Positions 16,221-24,751 of a stretch of DNA of 32,910 nt are shown one piece after another. The notes beneath the pieces were generated by a model. It searched no databases and was not told the origin of the DNA. It was given only the letters and a program-made list of their open reading frames with translations. Numbering within the stretch: the first letter of the stretch is position 1; the number at the start of each line of letters is the position of its first letter. The position numbers and the translations under genes were made by a program. The DNA is taken from positions 1-32,910 of the forward strand of contig CAZVJQ010000021.1 of assembly GCA_964627125.1 (NCBI GenBank), given 5' to 3'. Source of the DNA: Fastidiosipila sp964627125 (GTDB taxonomy: Bacteria > Bacillota > Clostridia > Saccharofermentanales > Fastidiosipilaceae).

Positions 16221-18152
16221 TTAAGACACCAATTCATCTAACTGTTGAGTAATTTCTTCAAGTTCAAATCCCTTTTCAAAATACTCATCATTTAATTGCT
16301 CTAATTGAGCATTTAAATTAGCATATTCTTGATACTGCTCATGATCTCCACCAGATAAATTGGCACTTAATTCTTCTAATTGACTTTCTAATAATTCAAT
16401 ATCTTTTTCTAATTTTTGTAGTTTTTTAGTTAAATCTCGTTTGTTATTTCTAAGACCATTAATTAAGCGTTTGTCACTCTTATCGGCTATAGTCTTTTTA
16501 GCTTTTTCCGGCTGATCAACTTTAACCGCTGCCTTAGTAGCTAAGTTAGAAAAATGTCTATAAGATTCATAAGTTGAATATTGTTTAATTTCTTTATCAA
16601 TAAACCCTAATACATCTAACTTGCATTTCTGAATGAAATATCTATCGTGAGAAACTGCAACAACTGCCCCATTGAAGTCATTAATAGCATTTTCTAAAAC
16701 TTCTCTTGAGTGAATATCTAAGTGGTTTGTAGGCTCATCTAGATATAAGAGGTCTGGTTCTTCATGTAAGACGCATGCTAAATATAATCTAGATTTCTCA
16801 CCACCAGAGAGCACTCTAATCTCTTTAAAAACATCATCTCTAACAAAACCATATCTCGCTAAAAGGTTTCTAGCATCTGTTTCAGTAAGTTGAGTTCTTT
16901 CTTGCAATTCTTCAAGAGCGCTCAATTTTTCATTAGGGAAGACAACGTACTGACCTAAGTGAGCAAATTTTATATCTCCTGCAACTCTTAATTTTCCCTC
17001 AAAATTTTCTTCATTCCCCATCAATATATTGAGCAAAGTAGACTTACCTGCACCATTTGGTCCTACTAAAACCTTCTTATCTGAAATCTTAATATTTAAA
17101 TTCAAATCACTAAATAGTGGTTCTTCATCATCCCAAGCAAAAGTTAAATCTTCAGTTCTAATGATTACTCTATCGTCATCTCTATTATCATCTGTGGGTA
17201 AGAATTGGAAACTCATGCGCTTATTCTTATCTGGAAGTCTAGCTTTAATATCTTCAATTTGATCAGATAATTTCTTAACAACTTTCTCTCTTGCATGATA
17301 TGAACTCATTTTTCTATGACTAAGAAGAGTTTGAGTTTTTTCTTCTTGCAACTCACGTTCTTTTTGAAGTGCTTCAAGAGTTTTCTCTTGTAGTCTATCT
17401 CTTTCTTCCTTTTGCACAAGAAAATCTGAATAATTACCCTTATAGGAAATTACAGACTTAGAATTTATCTCAAGAGTCCTCTTCGCAAATCTATCAATAA
17501 AATATCTATCGTGTGATATAACGATAACTGCACCCCTGTAAGAATTAATGAAATTCTCAAGCCATTCAAGTCCATCAATATCCAAATGGTTAGTAGGCTC
17601 ATCCAGTAATAGTAAATCAGCATTTTCCAATAACTTCTCAGCTAGTAGAACTCTCATTCTTTCACCACCAGATAAGGTTCTTAAGGGTCTATCTAAAATC
17701 TCACCTTTAAGTCCAAGTCCATTTAAGGCTTGTGCTAAATTTGCAACGTATGAGTAACCACCACGTCGGTCAAAGTCATCTATGAGATTCTGATAATCTT
17801 TCAACAAAGTAGAATCATTTTCAGCACCGGGTTCTGCTAGTTTTGTAGTTAATTCTGCCATTTTAAATTCATATTTTTCAATAAAATAAGGGGAGAGCAC
17901 AGGTCTATCTAAATCAACAAATTCATTCATTTGCTGAGACATATAGCTAACAACAGTATTATTACTTATATTTACAGACCCTGTATCTGCATACTCTAAT
18001 CCAGACACAATTTTTAATAATGTAGACTTACCAGAACCATTTTCTCCGACAAGAGCTATATGCTCGCCAGCATGGACAGTTAAATTTACATCTTTAAAAA
18101 GAAGATCATTTTTAAATGATTTACTTAAATTTGAAATACTTAGTACGCTCAT
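16221..18152 (-). CDS. ABC-F family ATPase (ribosome-associated)
   Basis: A 643-residue soluble protein with two ABC domains and no membrane segments, the hallmark of ABC-F factors that bind the ribosomal E site. Walker A motifs are GENGSGKST (36-44) and GPNGAGKST; signatures are LSGGERMR and LSGGEKSR; both Walker B regions read LDEPTNHLD. An inter-domain linker rich in charged residues lies between them, and a coiled coil of about 70 residues ends the protein. The start at 18152 is preferred over the ATG 15 bases upstream because that upstream ATG runs directly into AGGGTGG, a Shine-Dalgarno for the downstream ATG. It resembles the YdiF/Uup branch; whether it gives antibiotic protection cannot be told. 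It is the only minus-strand gene, divergent from pgi. Confidence 0.92.
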   Translation of the reverse strand: MSVLSISNLSKSFKNDLLFKDVNLTVHAGEHIALVGENGSGKSTLLKIVSGLEYADTGSVNISNNTVVSYMSQQMNEFVDLDRPVLSPYFIEKYEFKMAELTTKLAEPGAENDSTLLKDYQNLIDDFDRRGGYSYVANLAQALNGLGLKGEILDRPLRTLSGGERMRVLLAEKLLENADLLLLDEPTNHLDIDGLEWLENFINSYRGAVIVISHDRYFIDRFAKRTLEINSKSVISYKGNYSDFLVQKEERDRLQEKTLEALQKERELQEEKTQTLLSHRKMSSYHAREKVVKKLSDQIEDIKARLPDKNKRMSFQFLPTDDNRDDDRVIIRTEDLTFAWDDEEPLFSDLNLNIKISDKKVLVGPNGAGKSTLLNILMGNEENFEGKLRVAGDIKFAHLGQYVVFPNEKLSALEELQERTQLTETDARNLLARYGFVRDDVFKEIRVLSGGEKSRLYLACVLHEEPDLLYLDEPTNHLDIHSREVLENAINDFNGAVVAVSHDRYFIQKCKLDVLGFIDKEIKQYSTYESYRHFSNLATKAAVKVDQPEKAKKTIADKSDKRLINGLRNNKRDLTKKLQKLEKDIELLESQLEELSANLSGGDHEQYQEYANLNAQLEQLNDEYFEKGFELEEITQQLDELVS

Positions 18153-18205
18153 TAATTCCACCCTCATTAATTTCTAGAAGCATAGGTTATTTTATCACAG
18201 TAGGT

Positions 18206-18211
18206 TATAAT
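18206..18211 (+). promoter_or_regulatory. Candidate -10 box of pgi
   Basis: A perfect TATAAT 46 bases before the pgi start. No good -35 lies at the right distance (TAGGTT at 18183-18188 is weak). The 105-base region between pgi and the divergent ABC-F gene must also hold a minus-strand promoter, which I could not define. Confidence 0.45.
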
Positions 18212-18257
18212 AGATTAGTAAGTTAATTATATTTAATCGATATTCAAGGAGGCAAAA

Positions 18258-19598
18258 ATGCTTAAATTTTCATATAAAAATGCTTTAGATTTCTTCAATG
18301 AAGAAGAGATTTCATTGATTGAAGAACAAACAAAACTAGCACATAATGTTTTAGAGAACAAAATTGGTGCTGGTTCAGAGTACACAGGTTGGGTAGAGCT
18401 ACCACAAGCTTATGATAAGGAAGAATTCTCACGTATCTTAGAGTCAGCAAACTACATTAAAGAGAATGTAGATGTATTAGTATGTATCGGTATTGGTGGA
18501 TCATACTTGGGTGCACAGGCAGCTATGGATGCTTTGACCAATCAATTTAGCTTAGGATTAAGTAAAGAAGAACGTACGGCTCCATTAGTAATTTTTGCTG
18601 GACATCAATTATCACCAAGCTACTTAGCTGAGTTAATTGACTTCATCCAAGATAAAGAAATTGCCTTAAATGTTATTTCCAAATCAGGTACAACGACAGA
18701 ACCTGCAATAGCATTCCGTATTTTACGTAATTACATGGAAGAAAGGTATGGTAAGGAAGAGAGCAAGAAGAGAATCTTCGTTACTACAGATAAGGCTAAA
18801 GGCGCTCTAAAAGAATTAGCAAATCAAGAAGGCTATGAAACATTTGTAGTTCCTGATGAAGTTGGTGGTAGATATTCAGTTCTAACAGCTGTTGGACTAT
18901 TACCAATCGCAGCAGCAGGTATTGATATTGAAGAAATGATGAGAGGTGCTGAGAGTGCAATGAATGAATTCTCAAACACTTCACTTGCCGAAAATGGCGC
19001 TCTACAATATGCAGCTATTAGAAATATTCTATATCGTAAGGGTTATACAACTGAAATTCTCGTAAACTATGAACCATCATTAGGAACATTTAGTGAGTGG
19101 TGGAAACAACTTTATGGTGAGAGTGAAGGTAAGGATCAAAAAGGTATTTTCCCAGCATCAGTTAAGAATACAACAGACTTACACTCAATGGGTCAATATA
19201 TTCAAGATGGTAGAAGAAACTTATTTGAAACTGTACTATGGGTAGATAGTTCAGCAAGAAATGTTGAAATTCCAAGAGATGAAGCTAACCTAGATGGTTT
19301 AAATTATCTAGCAGGTAAAGATATGCAAGAAGTTAATGAGAAGGCTATGATCGGAACTATTTTAGCTCACGTAGATGGTGGTGTTCCAAATCTACAATTA
19401 ACTGTTAGTGAAATTACTCCATTCACATTTGGTGAATTAGTATACTTCTACGAATTAGCATGTGCTGTAAGTGGATACCTAAATGCAGTAAATCCATTTA
19501 ACCAACCTGGAGTAGAAGATTATAAAGTTAATATGTTTGCTCTATTAGGTAAACCAGGATTTGAAGATAAGAAGAAAGAATTGGAAGCAAAACTTTAA
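18258..19598 (+). CDS. pgi: Glucose-6-phosphate isomerase
   Basis: A 446-residue enzyme of the short Bacillus-type class, interconverting glucose 6-phosphate and fructose 6-phosphate in glycolysis. The phosphate-binding segments GIGGSYLGAQAAMDAL and SKSGTTTEPAIAFRIL, the GGRYSVLTAVGLLPIA signature, and the C-terminal NPFNQPGVEDYK motif with its catalytic lysine are all present. AAGGAGG precedes the ATG. No terminator is seen before rsmA 32 bases on, so the two are probably co-transcribed. Confidence 0.97.
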   Translation: MLKFSYKNALDFFNEEEISLIEEQTKLAHNVLENKIGAGSEYTGWVELPQAYDKEEFSRILESANYIKENVDVLVCIGIGGSYLGAQAAMDALTNQFSLGLSKEERTAPLVIFAGHQLSPSYLAELIDFIQDKEIALNVISKSGTTTEPAIAFRILRNYMEERYGKEESKKRIFVTTDKAKGALKELANQEGYETFVVPDEVGGRYSVLTAVGLLPIAAAGIDIEEMMRGAESAMNEFSNTSLAENGALQYAAIRNILYRKGYTTEILVNYEPSLGTFSEWWKQLYGESEGKDQKGIFPASVKNTTDLHSMGQYIQDGRRNLFETVLWVDSSARNVEIPRDEANLDGLNYLAGKDMQEVNEKAMIGTILAHVDGGVPNLQLTVSEITPFTFGELVYFYELACAVSGYLNAVNPFNQPGVEDYKVNMFALLGKPGFEDKKKELEAKL

Positions 19599-19630
19599 TT
19601 GAAAATTATAATTTTATGGAGGCTCGATTT

Positions 19631-20518
19631 ATGCAAGACTATTTTCTAAGTGAAGAGTCTAATAGAGCCTCTTTTTTATCCATGTTAGAAGAATATGGAA
19701 TTGAAGCAAATAAGAAGTATGGTCAAAATTTTATTTGGAAGAAAGATCTTCTAAATAGATTTTTAAGCAAGTCTAAACTCGTGACTCTCAAAAATGTTTT
19801 AGAGATTGGGAGCGGCGCGGGGACTTTGTCCTATGTATTAGCAAGGAATGCTAAAAAATTAGTTTCTGTTGAGATTGATGAAGAACTAGGTACATTATTG
19901 AATGACCTGGGAAGACACTTGCGTAATGCAGAGTTTATAAATGCAGATGCTCGTACCTTAGATTTCAATGAGTTATTTACTGAAGAAGAACATGAAGATT
20001 TAACCTTAGTTTCAAATTTACCATATAACTTGACTACAGAATTGATTACTAAGGCAGTTAGAGAACTTTCTACTGCCAAAAATATGTTATTTCTTGTTGA
20101 AGATAACGCAAGTCCAAGAATATTAGGGGTTAAAGGTGATGGTAAGAGCGAAGTGCGAAACCAAGGCTTCTTATCTAAGTTCATCTCAACTTATGGTGTA
20201 GCAAAAACAGTTATGAGCGTTCATGCGAATGAGTTTTATCCAAAACCTAGAGTGAATTCAGAACTTATTTTAATTGAGAGAAATACTGATACATATGCCT
20301 ATGAAGTTTTATTAGAGCATTCACAAGAGCTTGAAGATACAATTAAAACCGCATATTCTCAAAGAAGAAAAGCTCTTATCAATTGCTTCGCACCTAAAGG
20401 ACAGAAAGCTCAAGTACAAGAATGGATACAAACTAAGGAATTAAAAGAAAATATACGTGCAGAAGAGTTGACTGCAGATCAATTCGCTGAATTAACTGTA
20501 TTTTTAAATAATCTATAA
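19631..20518 (+). CDS. rsmA: 16S rRNA dimethyladenosine transferase RsmA (KsgA)
   Basis: A 295-residue SAM-dependent methyltransferase that dimethylates two adjacent adenosines in helix 45 of 16S rRNA during 30S maturation. It opens with the RsmA N-terminal segment KKYGQNFIW (about 28-36), has SAM motif I LEIGSGAG (57-64), VEIDEEL (motif II), the adenine-pocket motif NLPYNLTT (Asn129-Tyr132), and FYPKPRVNSELI. The C-terminal helical domain contains the usual FSQRRKAL-type segment as YSQRRKALIN. The ATG at 19631 is preferred over one 15 bases upstream, since that ATG overlaps GGAGG (19618-19622), which is spaced 8 bases from the chosen start. Loss of this enzyme gives kasugamycin resistance in known bacteria. 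Confidence 0.95.
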   Translation: MQDYFLSEESNRASFLSMLEEYGIEANKKYGQNFIWKKDLLNRFLSKSKLVTLKNVLEIGSGAGTLSYVLARNAKKLVSVEIDEELGTLLNDLGRHLRNAEFINADARTLDFNELFTEEEHEDLTLVSNLPYNLTTELITKAVRELSTAKNMLFLVEDNASPRILGVKGDGKSEVRNQGFLSKFISTYGVAKTVMSVHANEFYPKPRVNSELILIERNTDTYAYEVLLEHSQELEDTIKTAYSQRRKALINCFAPKGQKAQVQEWIQTKELKENIRAEELTADQFAELTVFLNNL

Positions 20519-20555
20519 TTTTATTAATTGTAGATAAAAGTAATGAGGGATTTAA

Positions 20556-22301
20556 ATGGATATAAGTAATGAACATGCAATTAGGTGGGTGGAAGGTCTC
20601 GCTAGAGTTACTCAACCAGATAATATTTACTGGTGTGATGGAAGCATTGAAGAATTTAATTACTTAGTTAATCTTGCAGAAAGAACTGGTGAGATTAGCA
20701 AGGTTAATCATCCTGAATGGCCAGGATCATATATTTATTCTAGTGAACCTCATAGTGTAAATAATGAGCAGGTAGATTCATATATTTGTACTGAAGTTGA
20801 TAGCGATATTGCTGAATTTTCTAATTGGAGAAAAAGTAGTGAAATGCGCCAACTTATTGATTTAAGATTACACAACTCCATGAATGACAAGACTATGTAT
20901 GTTGTTCCTTGCATGATGGGTAGTGAAAATTCTCCATTTAATAAGGTTGGAATTGAAATCACTGATTCACTTTATGTTGTAATTAACCTCCTCATGATGA
21001 GTACTGCAGGGGACAGAGTTTGGAGACATTTAGGTTCTTCAAGTGAGTTTTATAAAGGTGTTCAGATTAGTGCTAGTCCTGTGGGCAAAGGCTTACATGC
21101 GGTTTTCCCTGAAGAGAATTCTGTTTATTCTATTAATACAACTTTTGGTGGATACTCATTTATGCCTAAGAGTGCATGGTCACTTACTTTACCTAATGCG
21201 ATTAGCAATAGAGATAAAGGCAATTTCTTAGCAGCCCACATGATGGTTCTTGGGATAGAAGACCCTGATGGAAATACTAGATATATTGCAGCTGCAAGTC
21301 AGTCACACAGCAGTAAGAGTATGCTTGCATCTATTAGACCACCTGTAGGAGTTGAGGAATTTGAAGGCTACAGATGCTTCACAGTAGCAGATGACATATC
21401 TTGGCTACATACAGCTCCAGATGGTAGTTTATGGGCAGTTAATCCAACTAGTGGTATTTATTCATCACTTAAATATGTAAGTGAAGAGAATAGACCTGAC
21501 TTATTTGCAGATATTAAGTTAGACAGTATGTTTACTAACGTAGCTAAGAATCAAGTTGATGAACCTTGGTGGGTTGGTAGAACAGAAGAAGTTCCAAGTC
21601 AATTAAAAGACTGGAAGAATAATATTGTTTTAATTGATGAACATACAAACTATGATGCTATAGCTCCAAACAGTAGATATACAAAGAGATTGAATACTTC
21701 TAGTAATCCAGATAATCAGATATATTCTACAGGAGTACCTATTTCTGCAATTATCTTCATAACAGATAATCCTACAACTGACCCACTAATTGCTGAAGCA
21801 AATAACTGGGACCAAGGTATATTTATGGGAGCTAAGATTAATAGGCATATTAATAGAGAATTAGTACATAACCCTCTAGGCATACTTCCATATCTAAGTA
21901 ATAGCGTCGGTGACTACATCGATAGATGGATCGAATTAGGTGAAAACTTAAGCAAGAAACCATTAATGTACACAGTAAACTGGAGTCGCGTGGATGATTT
22001 AAATAATCCAATCTGGCCAGGTCATAGAGATAATTTTAGAATTCTACATTGGATACTTGGAAGAATTAATGGTGAACATGAGCTTAAACCTAGTCTACTA
22101 GGTGGCTTACCTTACACTAAAGATATTAATCTTGAAGGTTTAGATTTAGAAACAGAAGATTTAGAAGATAATCTACTAGACATTGATATTAATACCGTAA
22201 GAACCGCTCATGAGAGTTTCAAAGACTTCTTAAATCAATTAAACTATGTACCAAATGAAATCTGGCTAGAATCTGATAGAGTAGATGGTTTGTTAGATTA
22301 G
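20556..22301 (+). CDS. Divergent GTP-type phosphoenolpyruvate carboxykinase homologue, probable pseudoenzyme
   Basis: A 581-residue protein colinear with GTP-dependent PEP carboxykinases along its length: IYWCDGS (24-30), TMYVVPCMMGS, GIEITDSLYVV, FGGYS (197-201), AAHMMVLGIEDPDGNTRYIAAA, ADDISW (278-283), MFTNVA, APNSRYT, NNWDQGIFMGA and WPGHRDNFRILHWILGRING. Compared by eye with human PCK1 (recalled), most active-site positions differ: Arg87 is Asn70; the YGGNSLLGKKC region reads FGGYSFMPKSA, so the metal ligand Lys244 is Ser206; the loop FPSACGKTN reads SQSHSSKSM, losing the reactive Cys (Ser252) but keeping Lys254 and Ser255; the GGRR segment with Arg436 reads ITDN; the guanine-stacking Phe517, Phe525 and Phe530 are Ser, Ile and His. 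His264, Asp310 and Asp311 equivalents remain. Normal carboxykinase activity is therefore unlikely. It lies between rsmA and dut, with GAGGGA before the ATG. Confidence 0.8.
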   Translation: MDISNEHAIRWVEGLARVTQPDNIYWCDGSIEEFNYLVNLAERTGEISKVNHPEWPGSYIYSSEPHSVNNEQVDSYICTEVDSDIAEFSNWRKSSEMRQLIDLRLHNSMNDKTMYVVPCMMGSENSPFNKVGIEITDSLYVVINLLMMSTAGDRVWRHLGSSSEFYKGVQISASPVGKGLHAVFPEENSVYSINTTFGGYSFMPKSAWSLTLPNAISNRDKGNFLAAHMMVLGIEDPDGNTRYIAAASQSHSSKSMLASIRPPVGVEEFEGYRCFTVADDISWLHTAPDGSLWAVNPTSGIYSSLKYVSEENRPDLFADIKLDSMFTNVAKNQVDEPWWVGRTEEVPSQLKDWKNNIVLIDEHTNYDAIAPNSRYTKRLNTSSNPDNQIYSTGVPISAIIFITDNPTTDPLIAEANNWDQGIFMGAKINRHINRELVHNPLGILPYLSNSVGDYIDRWIELGENLSKKPLMYTVNWSRVDDLNNPIWPGHRDNFRILHWILGRINGEHELKPSLLGGLPYTKDINLEGLDLETEDLEDNLLDIDINTVRTAHESFKDFLNQLNYVPNEIWLESDRVDGLLD

Positions 22302-22341
22302 TTAGTCATTGACCAAACACAATTAAGTTAAAGGTAAATTT

Positions 22342-22869
22342 ATGCAAGATAATTTTGTAGATATTAAACTAGAAATAATTAAAACAAGAGAAGATGCTCA
22401 GATGCCATTCTATGCAAACCCTGGGGATGCTGGGATGGACATTGTAGCTGCTGAAGATATTTTATTAAATCCAGAAGAGTCAGCTCTTGTACCAACAGGA
22501 TTAAAACTTAATATTCCATTAGGTTTCGAAGTTCAAATTAGGCCAAGATCTGGTCTGTCACTTAGAACTAGATTAAGATTACCTAATTCACCTGGAACCA
22601 TAGATTCAGGTTTCAAAGATGAATTGATGATAGTGGTGTATAATGCATCTCCAGAAAGTTCAAGTTACGAAGACGGTAAGTTAAGAGAATTAGATTTAAA
22701 TGAGAAAGACAATCGAGCTGGCTCTTACTTAATCCGTAAAGGTGATAGAATATGTCAAATGGTATTAGGACGTGTCTGGCATGCTAAACCGAAACTCGTT
22801 GATTCTTTTACAAATAATAGAGTAATTGATCGTGGCGGTGGTTTTGGCAGTAGTGGAATTCACTTATAG
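22342..22869 (+). CDS. dut: dUTP diphosphatase
   Basis: A 175-residue trimeric-type dUTPase, which hydrolyses dUTP to dUMP and keeps uracil out of DNA. Five motifs occur in order: DAGMDI, PRSGLSLRTRL, SPGTIDSGFKDEL (with the catalytic Asp of IDSG), RKGDRICQMVL and RGGGFGSSG. Two departures from the usual form are visible: the sugar-stacking Tyr of motif III is Phe, and about 20 extra residues (SPESSSYEDGKLRELDLNEK) lie between motifs III and IV, making the protein longer than the usual 145-150. The motif V glycine-rich arm is intact, so the enzyme should be active. AAAGG precedes the start. Confidence 0.94.
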   Translation: MQDNFVDIKLEIIKTREDAQMPFYANPGDAGMDIVAAEDILLNPEESALVPTGLKLNIPLGFEVQIRPRSGLSLRTRLRLPNSPGTIDSGFKDELMIVVYNASPESSSYEDGKLRELDLNEKDNRAGSYLIRKGDRICQMVLGRVWHAKPKLVDSFTNNRVIDRGGGFGSSGIHL

Positions 22870-22909
22870 AATTAATTACACACTAAATATATAGAGTTTG
22901 AAGGTAATA

Positions 22910-23956
22910 ATGTTAATTTTAGGTATTGAAAGTTCATGTGATGAAACAGCAGCAGCTGTAGTTGAAGATGGTAGAATTCTTCATTCTTCAGTAATTGCAT
23001 CACAAGCACAATTGCATAGTAAATTCGGTGGAGTTGTTCCTGAGATTGCTTCAAGAGAGCATATTAAGGCAATTACTCCGACTGTTAATGCTGCTTTGGC
23101 CGAGGCTGAGGTAACTCTAGATGACATTGATGCTATTGCTGTCACATATGGTCCAGGCTTAATTGGAGCACTTCTTGTTGGTGTTTCATACGCTAAATCA
23201 CTTGCACTTGCTAGTGCTAAACCTTTATATGCAGCACACCATATTGCAGGTCATATTTCTGCAAATTTCGTTGCATTTCCAGAGTTAAAACCACCATTCG
23301 TCAGTTTGGTAGTTTCAGGAGGGCATAGTCACATTATTCAAGTAGATGATTATACTACTTACAAAATACTTGGTAGAACTCGTGATGATGCTGCTGGTGA
23401 AGCTTTTGATAAAGTCGCCCGCGCCATGGGTTTAGGCTATCCCGGTGGACCAAAAATAGATAAAGAAGCACAAACTGGTGATAGAAACTGGATAAGTTTC
23501 CCTGAGAGCAATATGTCAGGAAATCCATTGGATTTCTCATTCAGTGGTGTAAAAACAGCCGCTTTAAACTTGATTAATCAATTAGAGATGAAAGCTTCTA
23601 GAGAAAACTTGAATATTTGGGATAAATATTCTAGAGCTGATTTTGCTGCATCATTCCAAAATGCAATAGTAGAAGTATTAGTGAAACATACAGTTGCAGC
23701 TACTGAAGAACAAGGTTTAGACAAAATAGTCTTAGCAGGAGGCGTAGCAGCTAACTCTGAGTTGAGACGACAATTTAAAATCGCATGTGATGAACGTGGT
23801 TGGGAACTATTTGTTCCACCAGCAATGTATTGCACAGATAATGGACTAATGATTGCTTCATTAGGTGGCTTCATGGCTATGAATGATTATCCACTCGCAG
23901 ACCAAAACTTAGATGCAGTAGCATCATTAAGCATTGAAGAATTCTCTAAGAGTTAA
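22910..23956 (+). CDS. tsaD: tRNA N6-adenosine threonylcarbamoyltransferase TsaD
   Basis: A 348-residue ASKHA-fold enzyme that transfers threonylcarbamoyl to A37 of tRNAs reading ANN codons, working with TsaB, TsaE and TsaC (none of which is in this window). It opens with LGIESSCDETAAAVV, contains the metal-binding HxxxH as HHIAGHI, then VSGGHSH, DDAAGEAFDKVAR, VLAGGVAANSELRR and the C-terminal CTDNGLMIA. The ATG at 22910 gives the standard N-terminus and has GAAGG five bases upstream; an earlier in-frame TTG (22898) overlaps that site. The gene is complete and shows nothing odd. Confidence 0.96.
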   Translation: MLILGIESSCDETAAAVVEDGRILHSSVIASQAQLHSKFGGVVPEIASREHIKAITPTVNAALAEAEVTLDDIDAIAVTYGPGLIGALLVGVSYAKSLALASAKPLYAAHHIAGHISANFVAFPELKPPFVSLVVSGGHSHIIQVDDYTTYKILGRTRDDAAGEAFDKVARAMGLGYPGGPKIDKEAQTGDRNWISFPESNMSGNPLDFSFSGVKTAALNLINQLEMKASRENLNIWDKYSRADFAASFQNAIVEVLVKHTVAATEEQGLDKIVLAGGVAANSELRRQFKIACDERGWELFVPPAMYCTDNGLMIASLGGFMAMNDYPLADQNLDAVASLSIEEFSKS

Positions 23957-24020
23957 TTCTTTATATATCTTGAATTGATAAATTTTATTCATACTAAGTA
24001 AATTCAGAAAGGGGACATAT

Positions 24021-24497
24021 ATGGCAAAATCCAAAGGAAATGGAAATAAAGTAGTAAGTGATAATAGACGAGCACGCCATGATTATTCTATTTTAGAATC
24101 TTTTGAAGCAGGAGTAGTTCTTAAAGGTACTGAAGTTAAATCTTTACGCCAAGGAACAACATCTTTGCAAGAGAGTTATATAACTATTAAGAATGGAGAG
24201 ATGTTTATACTGGGATGGCATATCCCTCCATATGAACATGGAAATATTTTTAATGTAGATCCAACTAGAACTAGAAAACTACTAATGCATAAGAGACAAA
24301 TCGAAAATCTAGATGCTAAAGTTGCTCAAGATGGACTTACTTTAATTCCACTTAGACTTTATTTCAAAGAAGGTAAACTAAAATTGGAACTTGGTCTAGC
24401 TCGTGGTAAGAAATTATACGATAAGAGAGAAGACATTAAGAAACGTGATATTTCAAGAGAGATACAGCAACAAATGAAGAATGCAAGTAGATACTAG
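24021..24497 (+). CDS. smpB: SsrA-binding protein SmpB
   Basis: A 158-residue partner of tmRNA in rescue of stalled ribosomes. Recognisable segments are VSDNRRARHDYSILESFEAGVVLKGTEVKSLR near the start (shown here as the continuous N-terminal OB-fold region, residues about 11-42), IPPYEHGN, RKLLMHKRQIENL, LIPLRLYFKEGKLKLELGLARGKK (about 112-135), and the C-terminal KREDIKKRDISREI tail that enters the mRNA channel. AAAGGGG lies before the ATG. No tmRNA gene was found beside it, although ssrA often lies downstream of smpB. A terminator follows 27 bases after the stop. Confidence 0.96.
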   Translation: MAKSKGNGNKVVSDNRRARHDYSILESFEAGVVLKGTEVKSLRQGTTSLQESYITIKNGEMFILGWHIPPYEHGNIFNVDPTRTRKLLMHKRQIENLDAKVAQDGLTLIPLRLYFKEGKLKLELGLARGKKLYDKREDIKKRDISREIQQQMKNASRY

Positions 24498-24523
24498 ATA
24501 TTACAAAAATTAAGAATCGAATT

Positions 24524-24560
24524 AAGCTATGGATGAAAATTATCATTCATAGCTTTTTTG
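24524..24560 (+). terminator. Strong terminator after smpB
   Basis: A 13-bp stem (24524-24536 with 24543-24555, one G-U pair), 6-base loop and T6 run. It ends the housekeeping block and isolates the glucuronidase locus. Confidence 0.93.
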
Positions 24561-24689
24561 TTTACATTTTATATTATTAAGTATTAATGACTTACAAGAC
24601 AGATGTAGCCTTTATTTTACTGATATTTATTCAACTTTTAACATATTATCCTTCATCTGTAATTTAACTAAATGATATCAACTTAACTA

Positions 24690-24698
24690 TGCTATAAT
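24690..24698 (+). promoter_or_regulatory. Extended -10 promoter of the glucuronidase locus
   Basis: TGCTATAAT is a perfect -10 box with the TGN extension. The -35 region is weak (AAATGA at 24670-24675), as often seen with extended -10 or activator-assisted promoters. Transcription would begin near 24705, within the palindrome described next. Confidence 0.65.
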
Positions 24699-24715
24699 TA
24701 GCAAAAGGGCTAATT
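24696..24715 (+). promoter_or_regulatory. Palindromic operator overlapping the glucuronidase promoter
   Basis: AATTAGC-AAAAGG-GCTAATT is a perfect 7-bp inverted repeat with a 6-base spacer that overlaps the end of the -10 box and the start point. This position suits a repressor that blocks RNA polymerase until its inducer, probably a glucuronide or glucuronate, is present. No regulator gene is in the window, so its family is unknown. Confidence 0.6.
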
Positions 24716-24751
24716 TGCCAATTATTATTTCGAAGTAGAAAGGTGGAATAT

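Noticed and set aside
16221..18152. Antibiotic resistance role for the ABC-F gene
   Set aside because: The two-domain structure is shared by housekeeping ABC-F proteins, and no leader peptide or attenuator typical of resistance genes was seen upstream.
24599..24660. Inverted repeat ACAGATG / CATCTGT upstream of uidA
   Set aside because: Seven bases with a 48-base loop in an A/T-rich region can arise by chance, and it lies far upstream of the promoter. The palindrome at 24696-24715 is a better operator.
24498..24751. A tmRNA gene expected beside smpB
   Set aside because: The gap has a terminator, promoter and operator, but no alanine-tRNA-like ends and no tag reading frame.
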